From NCBI GenBank assembly GCA_964527325.1, contig CAZGNU010000073.1, positions 1 through 6,186 on the forward strand: DNA of 6,186 nt. Reading direction: 5' to 3'. Made by a program: the position numbers and the translations under genes. The stretch's first letter is position 1, and every line of letters begins with the position of its first letter. The notes under the pieces are model-generated. The model saw only the letters and a list, made by a program, of their open reading frames with translations. It was not told where the DNA came from and ran no database searches. Origin of the DNA: UBA6164 sp964527325 (lineage in GTDB: Bacteria; Patescibacteriota; Gracilibacteria; BD1-5; UBA6164). This document shows positions 1 to 5,186 of the stretch, piece by piece.

Positions 1-61
1 TAAAAATTTAGTTAGTTTTTGGATTTTAATTTCCCGCTACGAAAAAAAGAGCCTTAATTAT

Positions 62-90
62 TTGCGTATATAAAAAAATTGTGATAAAAT
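62..90 (+). promoter_or_regulatory. Probable promoter of the four-gene plus-strand cluster
   Basis: A sigma-70-like pair is visible: TTGCGT at 62-67, a 17-base spacer and TAAAAT at 85-90. TGA just before the -10 box (82-84) gives an extended -10 (TGN). A transcript would start near 97 and leave a leader of roughly 24 bases before the ATG at 121. This also argues against the upstream TTG at 103, which would lie almost at the transcript end. Bases 1-61 hold nothing I can identify. AT-rich DNA produces such boxes by chance, so confidence is moderate. Confidence 0.45.
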
Positions 91-120
91 ATATGTATTA
101 GTTTGATAAAAAAAGAAACT

Positions 121-390
121 ATGGATAAAACAGTTGCAAAAATTATAGATTATTCAAAGATTTTATATAAAATGACTGACGATCAAATTGTTAATATGAC
201 AAGACAATTATCTAATCTATCTAATGATGAAAAAAAAGAAACATTAATTTCTTTTTATAAATCTTACTTAATGTATAAAAAAGCAACTAACGATTTATTA
301 TTAAAGATAAGTACTGTTAATAATGATATGGAAGAATATAAAGAGCATTTAGAAGCAGATGATATTTTAGGTCAAATTGATAATATTTAA
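121..390 (+). CDS. Small helical hypothetical protein, 89 aa
   Basis: I do not recognise this gene. It encodes an 89-residue soluble protein rich in Lys, Asp, Asn and Leu, with no signal peptide, membrane segment or cysteine. Its pattern of charged and hydrophobic residues suggests two or three alpha helices or a short coiled coil (about residues 20-80). It ends in ILGQIDNI; a near-identical ILGQIDAI occurs in the 91-aa protein encoded at 4543-4818 on the other strand. It contains no in-frame TGA, so it reads the same in either code. ATG at 121 is preferred over an in-frame TTG at 103 because ATG is used by every other gene here and a promoter lies just upstream. AAAGAA upstream is at best a very weak ribosome site. 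It is the first gene of a likely four-gene operon; the next gene starts 24 bases after its TAA. Confidence 0.8.
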   Translation: MDKTVAKIIDYSKILYKMTDDQIVNMTRQLSNLSNDEKKETLISFYKSYLMYKKATNDLLLKISTVNNDMEEYKEHLEADDILGQIDNI

Positions 391-414
391 ATTTTATTTT
401 TTTATATATATAAT

Positions 415-918
415 ATGGGACATAGTGAAAGTTTTGTATCAGTAGAAGTTAAAAAATGAGAAGATTGATTAAAAGAAACTGGTAAAATGTATGATGAAGC
501 AATAAAAAATTCAAATGTTGATATAACTGAATGAAGTTCAATAAGTGATAAACTTCAAAAATGAGTTATAACTTTCAATTCTTTAAAGGATGAAATTGCA
601 AATATGAGTTATAAAAATCCTTGATTAACATTAAAATGAGAACATTTTACAGATAGATGAGATTTTGATATTAGAGAAAAAGATTTTGATAATTTTGTTA
701 AATGAAAAGTTAATAATTTAAATATTGCTGCAAAAAATTATGTTGATTGAGTTAAATGAGCATTAGCAATTTTAGAAAAAGAAATAGAAAGTATAAGTAC
801 AAAAGAAGCAATACTTAACGAATTAAATCCAAAAAAGCTGAGTTTTGCTGAAAACTTTATTAAAACTTTAAATAACAGAAATGATACAATAAACACTGCT
901 GCTTGAGGACCACAATAG
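415..918 (+). CDS. Hypothetical protein, 167 aa, TGA read as Gly
   Basis: The function is not recognised. The frame runs from ATG 415 to TAG 916-918 only if TGA is sense: 11 in-frame TGA codons occur against 3 GGN glycine codons. The protein is acidic and lysine-rich and probably mostly helical. It has no signal peptide, membrane segment or cysteine. A glycine-containing, less regular middle (about residues 70-90, with an FTDRGDFD stretch) sits between two likely helical parts, and the C-terminus is a short flexible AAGGPQ tail. The gene is in the same frame as the 89-aa gene before it, separated by that gene's TAA and eight open codons. The next gene starts 28 bases downstream, so cotranscription is likely. 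TATAAT lies immediately before the ATG (409-414) with no Shine-Dalgarno sequence. Confidence 0.8.
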
Positions 919-946
919 AATGATAAATTAAGTACAATTATAAATT

Positions 947-2218
947 ATGGAAAATACAGTTAAACATGTAAACATAAAATGAAAAAATAATGATATGATT
1001 GATGGTTTTGAAAAAATCATTGATCATATCATTTCTTCTGATGATTTAAAATTACTTGTACAAAATGAAATTACAAAATTAAGAAGTACTATAAATAATA
1101 GTGAAATTAATTGGACACAAAATGAACAAGATGAATTAAAAAAATTATTGTTTAATGTATTGAATAATTGAGAGGTTACACCTGAGCAAAAAGCAAAATT
1201 ATTAGTTGAAATTTTAGAGATTAAAATTAAAAATGAATTAAAAGAATTACCAAAACAAAGTTTAAAAGAAACCTCAGAAATAATTTCACAAGTTAAATTA
1301 AATACTCAAATAAATGAATTTTGAAAAATTATTGATTCATATGAATGAAAATCAAACTATGTTGTGATTCTTTTACCTATTGAACATATTAATTATTTTT
1401 TAGAAGATTCTTCATTGATACAAGAAGAAACTATTTATAGATTGATAAATCAAAATTTTAATATTACTTGAATCATTAATGCTCTTGTTCAAGAAGGTAT
1501 CACAAATGCATATTGATTTGAGTGATGAGATTTCCAAGAAATTTCATCTGAGTTACCATATTGAATTGAAAAAAAATATAATCAAAAATTTGAAAGATAT
1601 ATTGAATTACTTAATAGTCCAAATGAAAATAATAAAGAGCTATGAAACTTAGAAAGAGAATTAGTATATTTAGGTGCTTTTCATGTTTATCCAGAATTTC
1701 TACATAATGATAAATTATTAACTTATTGAATTGAAAATATACATAATTTTCATTTATTAGTTGATACAAAAGAAATATTAAGTTTTTTAATATTACAGGA
1801 AAAGAAAAATATTAATATTTCAAAACAAATAAATATATTTTTAAATATCAAATCAAAAGAATATAAAGGAAAAACAAAGTTTAATAATTATTTACCATTA
1901 TTAGAAAATACTTTAAAAATAAAAGGTTACGAAAATATAAAATTAGATAAATATTTACATGAAATAATAAAAATTCATATTTATTTTAAACACAAAAAAA
2001 GAAACATTGACATAGTAAAAAATATAGAAACACTTTATGAAAATGCAACACCAAATGGAATAATTATTAAACTATGATCTAGTCATTTTTGAAAACCAGA
2101 AAAATCTTGATTACCTGAAGTTGATAATGAAATAATTCCTTCTCTTGAAATTAAAAACATAAAAGAACTATTAAAAGAAAAATTAATTTCTTTTATTGAA
2201 ATAACACCAAATAGTTAA
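947..2218 (+). CDS. Hypothetical protein, 423 aa; possible divergent TIKI/TraB/ChaN-like fold
   Basis: The frame is open from ATG 947 to TAA 2216-2218 with TGA as Gly. Residues 1-120 look helical and charged. The rest contains spaced motifs: a hydrophobic strand ending in PIEH (His147), a helix followed by a strand with YGFEGG (Glu192), LGAFH (residues 242-246), YGIEN, KRN (Arg352-Asn353), and 24 residues later a strand leading to LGSSHFG (Gly377 to His380). The Arg-Asn pair followed about 25 residues later by GxxH, together with an earlier His strand and a Glu strand, resembles the TIKI/TraB/ChaN/erythromycin-esterase superfamily. That assignment is an inference from motifs only. No signal peptide or membrane segment is seen, so the protein is probably cytoplasmic. 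Just after the start the message can form a 21-bp hairpin (989-1033). The gene is third in a likely operon and is followed 50 bases later by the LemA-like gene. Confidence 0.8.
989..1033 (+). other. Potential 21-bp RNA hairpin inside the start of the 423-aa gene
   Basis: Bases 989-1009 pair with 1013-1033 without interruption around a 3-base loop (GAA, 1010-1012). Three of the 21 pairs are G-U wobbles; the outer ten arm bases (990-999 and 1023-1032) are an exact inverted repeat. The hairpin starts 42 bases into the coding sequence. It has no T-tract after it, so it is not a terminator. It could slow early translation or be an RNase III-type processing site, or it could be chance, because the codons here (NDMIDGFEKIIDHI) are naturally self-complementary. 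Confidence 0.45.
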
Positions 2219-2268
2219 TAATATTCTAGCCAAATAAAATAAAATTTTATTTATTAATAATAAACATT

Positions 2269-2772
2269 ATGCCTTACCTAATCTGAAGTTTAATACTTAT
2301 ATTTATACTATTTTTAATATTTATATATTTATTAAAAATAAAAATAGAAGTATTAGAAGCAAAAATATTAATGCAATTTAAGGAAAAAAATAATTTGATT
2401 CCTAGTATTTTTGAGGTTACTAAAAAGTATTTAAATAAGCATGATGAAATATTTAAGGAATCTATTAGATTAAAAAAACAAGATTTTTCTGAAAATAATT
2501 TTTATAATACTCTGATTAAAAAAATGCATACAAATAAATTGATTCACAATGAATTAAATTTTATATTTAGAGTTTGTAATAAAAATCATAAATTAAATAA
2601 AGATCCGAAATTTCTTTACGTAAGGGATATAATATTAAAAAAATGAGTAGATATTGGTAAAAACTTAGAAATGTATAAAAATATAAGCCAAAAATATAAT
2701 AGAATTCTTTTCTTAAAAAATCTTACAATTATATGAATTTTCTTTCCAATAGGATCAAAAATAAATATTTAA
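2269..2772 (+). CDS. LemA-like membrane-anchored protein, divergent, 167 aa
   Basis: The N-terminus (about residues 4-22) is one hydrophobic membrane segment followed by Lys residues, so the rest probably faces the cytoplasm or envelope as an anchored helical domain. The next part matches the LemA family pattern: a charged helix, then NNLIPSIFEVTKKYLNKHDE (residues 41-60), the equivalent of the LemA 'dLIPnLvetvkgYa.hE' stretch. The second half has L-NFIF-V, KLNKDPKFLYVRDIILKK and the final MYKNISQKYNRILF helix pair, ending at a PIG near the C-terminus as LemA does at FP. LemA proteins are membrane-anchored helical bundles of unclear biochemical role. ATG 2269 was chosen because the internal ATG at 2371 would lose the membrane segment and half the first helix; the TGA at residue 6 reads as Gly. 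It is the last gene of the cluster, with a hairpin terminator directly after its TAA. Confidence 0.65.
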
Positions 2773-2801
2773 AAAAACACTGAAATTTTTTCAGTGTTTT
2801 T
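2773..2801. terminator. Bidirectional rho-independent-type terminator
   Basis: A perfect 13-bp stem, AAAAACACTGAAA (2773-2785) with its complement at 2789-2801, closes a 3-base loop. T-runs follow on the plus strand (within the right arm) and A-runs precede it, which become T-runs on the minus strand. It sits one base after the stop of the LemA-like gene and 15 bases beyond the stop of the convergent surface-protein gene, so it can serve both. Confidence 0.85.
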
Positions 2802-2816
2802 AAATATATTATTTTT

Positions 2817-3824
2817 TTACGCTCTTTTGTATTTAAATACAAATATCAAAGCTCATAATATAACCGCAACAATCAATAGTAATACATGTTCTGGTCAAGT
2901 TTCAGGAAGTTCTTCTTGAATTGCAGCTGCATTAAGAGTAGTATTTTCAATATCTGATGAATCAATATTTGTTCAAGCTAGTGATGATTCTGAAGTTCAT
3001 TCAGTATTTGCACTTACATCAGCTCATTCTGTTTCAATATTAACTCAGTCTCAATCTACAGATACTTCAGATCATGCAGCATTTAAATCAACTGATTCTC
3101 AATCTATATTAACTTCAGGTATTGCTTCAGTAATAGAAAAAACTTGAGCATTATCAATTCATGATTCTATATTTTTTCAATCTACTGAACTAATTGCAAC
3201 AATTACTACTTCATACTCAGTTAACACTTCTATGTCTCTATCAAGAGTTAATTCAATAATAGAATTATCAAGAACGTTTAATTCTGAAGATAAAACTTCA
3301 AATGAATCAAAACTATCAGCTTTATTAGTAATTTTAAATTCTCTTATAGCATCATCTGAATTATCAAGAGGATTTGTAAATGTTAATTCTATTTTATTAT
3401 TTTTTACAACTGAAACTTTATCAAGTACAAACTCTATATCAGCATATTCACTTACAATCTCAGTTTCTGAAGGCATATTATTAACATCATATATTATTTC
3501 ATCTGAATACAAACTTTCTTCTCCATTTTCGTCTAATGAAGTAACAGCAAAATAATAATTAGTTCAAGGAGTTAAATCCATAATTGCGACAGAAGTTCAT
3601 TCAACAAAATCTGAATAATTTTGATAATCACTTGTTTCTCATGATTCAGTTCAGTAATATACATAATACATTAAAGCATCAGTTGCTTCTTCCCATTTAA
3701 CAGTAACTGAAGTATCAGTAAAACTTTCAATTTCTACATTAGTAGGAGCATCAATAGCAAAAGATTCTACAACTAAAGAAAATAATAATGTAATGAACAA
3801 TAAAAATCTAAAAAAGCTTTTCAT
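2817..3824 (-). CDS. Secreted FN3-domain surface protein with LPETG sortase anchor, 335 aa
   Basis: This is a cell-surface protein with a complete sorting layout. Residues 1-23 are a signal peptide (KSFFR, hydrophobic core, SFA before Ile24). Residues about 24-112 are a fibronectin type III domain with the conserved Trp (VKW, Trp44, codon TGG) and the LTPGTNYYFAV strand (84-94). Residues about 128-228 look like a second Ig-like beta domain. Residues 238-285 form an acidic, Gly/Ser/Asn-rich stalk with a 16-residue repeat. LPETG at 306-310 is followed by a hydrophobic helix (about 314-330) and the basic tail KYKRA, the classical cell-wall sorting signal cleaved between Thr and Gly by sortase. 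The LPETG glycine is itself a TGA codon, so standard-code annotation would stop there. No sortase gene is in this window. FN3 proteins of this kind usually bind proteins or carbohydrates; the ligand is unknown. It is transcribed divergently from the pilin gene. Confidence 0.9.
2970..3113 (-). repeat. Degenerate 16-residue (48-base) tandem repeat in the surface-protein stalk
   Basis: Residues 238-253, 254-269 and 270-285 align as VNIDGESVDLNAAGSE, VSVDGDGVNIETEGAD and a weaker third copy starting VSANTEG. The DNA also shows the period: TCTCAATCTA occurs at 3049-3058 and again at 3097-3106, exactly 48 bases apart. The alternating V-x-I/V/L-D pattern with turns at Gly suggests short beta strands in an extended, acidic spacer that lifts the FN3 domain away from the anchor. 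Confidence 0.6.
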
Positions 3825-3869
3825 ATGAAAAAAATTATAAAATTAAAGTTTGTTAGTTATTTTTTTATG

Positions 3870-3898
3870 TATAAACTAAATACAATTATCATTGTAAA
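3870..3898 (-). promoter_or_regulatory. Candidate promoter of the FN3/LPETG surface-protein gene
   Basis: On the minus strand TTTACA (3893-3898) and TTTATA (3870-3875) are separated by 17 bases. The transcript would begin near 3863, giving a leader of about 39 bases before the ATG at 3824. A second TATAAT lies at 3834-3839, only ten bases from the start codon, and could give a nearly leaderless transcript. Either is plausible in this AT-rich divergent region. Confidence 0.35.
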
Positions 3899-3902
3899 TA
3901 AA

Positions 3903-3931
3903 TTTTCAATTTTTACAAATTTATTTATAAT
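3903..3931 (+). promoter_or_regulatory. Candidate promoter of the pilin gene
   Basis: TTTTCA (3903-3908) and a perfect TATAAT (3926-3931) are separated by 17 bases. The predicted transcript start near 3938 leaves about 20 bases before ATG 3958. No Shine-Dalgarno sequence is visible between them. The region 3825-3957 is therefore a divergent promoter region for the surface protein and the pilin. Confidence 0.45.
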
Positions 3932-3957
3932 AAAAATATTATTAATAATCTATTATT

Positions 3958-4500
3958 ATGTACTCAAAAAAAATAAAAAAAGCATTCACGTTAATTGAGC
4001 TACTTGTATGAATAACTTTGATTACAATTTTAGCGCTTTGAGCTACAAATTTAAATTTTAATAGATTAAATACAAAACAAGAATTAGATATTTTTGTAAA
4101 CAAAATTAAATCAAATTATGAAACTATTAGAAATAGTTCAATGTCATGAAAATGAGTATGAACAGATCTAATACTACCAGAAAAATGGAAAATAGAATAT
4201 TCTCTAGCAAATAGCTGAACAATTCTAAATAGTAGTCTAAGCTGATCAATATGGACTCCTTATAATCTAACTCCACTTTTTAAAAAATGATTTTCTATAT
4301 CACAAATTAGATGTTTACAGCTTGATTTATCTACATCAACTACAACTAATACATGAACAATTGAATTTATTTGAAGCAATATAAGCCTAACTTGATCATG
4401 TACAACACCATATAAAATACTAGAACTCACAATAAAAAATAAATATGAAGAAGATATTTTATTAATCAATGCTCTAAATTGATTATCTGAGATACAATAA
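3958..4500 (+). CDS. Type IV pilin / pseudopilin with prepilin signal, 180 aa
   Basis: The N-terminus is a class III (type IV prepilin) signal: basic MYSKKIKKA, then FTLIELLVGITLITILALGA, a hydrophobic helix beginning at Phe10 with Glu14 at mature position +5. Prepilin peptidase would cut between Ala9 and Phe10; Ala replaces the usual Gly at -1. The mature helix would span the membrane and pack into the pilus core, with a small Ser/Thr/Gly/Asn-rich globular domain behind it. Cys119 and Cys148 could form the C-terminal disulfide common in pilins. In-frame TGA codons, including residues 18 and 28 inside the helix, read as Gly; Trp77 and Trp99 use TGG. It is probably a minor pilin or pseudopilin, because the globular domain is not recognisable as a major pilin. 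The assembly ATPase family gene lies nearby on the other strand. Its TAA lies inside a long palindrome. Confidence 0.9.
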
Positions 4501-4535
4501 AAAAATCTAAATAAATTTATTTAGATTTTTTTATT
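4496..4535. terminator. 40-bp perfect palindrome, bidirectional terminator
   Basis: Bases 4496-4535 are identical to their own reverse complement (centre 4515/4516). In RNA this gives an 18-bp hairpin with a 4-base loop, ending in a T-run on either strand. It contains a single G-C pair. It overlaps the TAA of the pilin gene and lies seven bases beyond the stop of the convergent 91-aa gene, so it most likely ends both transcripts. Confidence 0.75.
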
Positions 4536-4542
4536 TAAATTT

Positions 4543-4818
4543 TTAACCAGTCATAGAATAATTATAATCATCTGCTGTTGCTCTTATCACTTCTCATGAA
4601 AAATTATTTTTTCATAAATTCATAATTGCATCTATTTGTCATAAAATATTATTTGATGCTAAAACAACTTCAGGATTTGAAGATTTTTCCTTATATCAAT
4701 CAAACATAGCCTTTAATTTAGGTAAATGCTTAGGTTTAATTTCTTCAGGATTTAACTTTTTAATATTTTCCGGAGTAAGATCAATATCATGTAAATGTTC
4801 AAATTTTCAGATTGTCAT
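4543..4818 (-). CDS. Small hypothetical protein, 91 aa
   Basis: The function is not recognised. ATG at 4818 to TAA at 4543-4545 encodes 91 residues with TGA as Gly. It is a small soluble protein without signal peptide, membrane segment or cysteine. The first part is rich in Pro, Lys and Glu with repeated 'L-P-E-x-I-K' turns (DLTPENIKKL, LNPEEIKPKHLPKLK); the second is a helix containing ILGQIDAIMNLG (58-69), closely matching the end of the 89-aa protein at 121-390. It starts 10 bases after the stop of the 86-aa gene and is the last gene of the minus-strand group. It has no Shine-Dalgarno sequence; the leader is only A and T. Confidence 0.75.
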
Positions 4819-4828
4819 TTTTTTATTT

Positions 4829-5089
4829 TTATTTTTGTAAAGACTCTATTTGATTTCAGAATTTTTTGTAAAACATTTTAATGTCTCAAACTAAATCTCA
4901 AACTAGAATTCTCCTTTCTAGGTCAATTTCCTTGTGTATCTGTTCAAACTTAACCATTAAAGTATCAAAATTGTTTAATAGATTAGTTTGTTTATTTGGT
5001 GGTAATAATCAGAATATCTGATTAATTTCATATCTTTCCTGTTCAGGAAGATGGTACTTTTCAAAAAGTTTTTCTAAACGTGTATTCAT
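4829..5089 (-). CDS. Small helical hypothetical protein, 86 aa
   Basis: The function is not recognised. ATG at 5089 to TAA at 4829-4831 gives 86 residues. In-frame TGA codons fall at residues 27, 64, 68 and 78 and read as Gly. The composition and heptad-like spacing suggest a helical hairpin: a first helix (about 1-27), a LLPPNK turn (28-33), then a long helix with FDTLMVKFEQIHKEIDLERR (41-60) and a last helix with MFYKKFGNQIESL. There is no signal peptide, membrane segment or cysteine. It lies between the ATPase gene and the 91-aa gene and is probably cotranscribed with the latter from its own promoter. Its layout resembles the 89-aa protein at 121-390, but a family link is not proven. Confidence 0.75.
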
Positions 5090-5124
5090 AAAACTTATTT
5101 ACTAATATAATAATATCATATTCT

Positions 5125-5151
5125 ATTATACTTAGCAAAATTTTTTAGCAA
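5125..5151 (-). promoter_or_regulatory. Candidate promoter of the two small minus-strand genes
   Basis: On the minus strand a perfect TATAAT (5125-5130) lies 15 bases after TTGCTA (5146-5151); the spacing is a little short. The transcript would start near 5118, about 29 bases before ATG 5089. It falls in the 97-base gap behind the ATPase stop codon. That gap also contains the 12-base palindrome AAGTCTAGACTT (5166-5177), which has no T-tract and is too short to call a terminator. Confidence 0.4.
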
Positions 5152-5186
5152 CTTTTTTTATTTTTAAGTCTAGACTTTTTACTTTT

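Noticed and set aside
1..61. End of an RNA gene or upstream coding sequence
   Set aside because: The slightly more GC-rich stretch near 32-54 has no tRNA-like arms or clear reading frame.
103..120. TTG start giving a 95-aa version of the first protein
   Set aside because: The predicted transcript starts near 97, leaving almost no leader, and all other genes start with ATG.
415..2218. Many broken genes (pseudogenes) or a Mycoplasma-type TGA = Trp code
   Set aside because: The breaks are all TGA, and in the ATPase these fall at invariant glycines, so they are neither disruptions nor tryptophans.
2237..2252. AT-only palindrome between the 423-aa gene and the LemA-like gene as a terminator
   Set aside because: It has no G-C pair and no T-tract after it; in DNA this AT-rich it is likely chance, and the genes around it look cotranscribed.
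2371..2646. A 91-aa gene starting at ATG 2371
   Set aside because: It is an internal part of the LemA-like gene; starting there loses the membrane segment, and ending at 2646 reads a glycine TGA as stop.
3177..3512. A stand-alone 111-aa minus-strand gene
   Set aside because: This is only the TGA-free middle of the 335-aa surface protein; the flanking TGA codons are glycines and the signal peptide and anchor lie outside it.
3232..3555. Plus-strand open frame of about 107 codons
   Set aside because: It lies wholly inside the minus-strand FN3/LPETG gene, is Ser/Leu-rich as expected for an antisense shadow, and has no recognisable domain.
3824..4051. Plus-strand frame starting MKKIIKLKF from the ATG that overlaps the surface-protein start
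   Set aside because: It runs through the AT-rich divergent promoter region and overlaps the pilin start out of frame; composition is Ile/Lys/Tyr noise with no motif.
4260..4469. Minus-strand open frame of about 69 codons
   Set aside because: It is antisense to the pilin gene, which has a clear prepilin signal and runs through the whole region.
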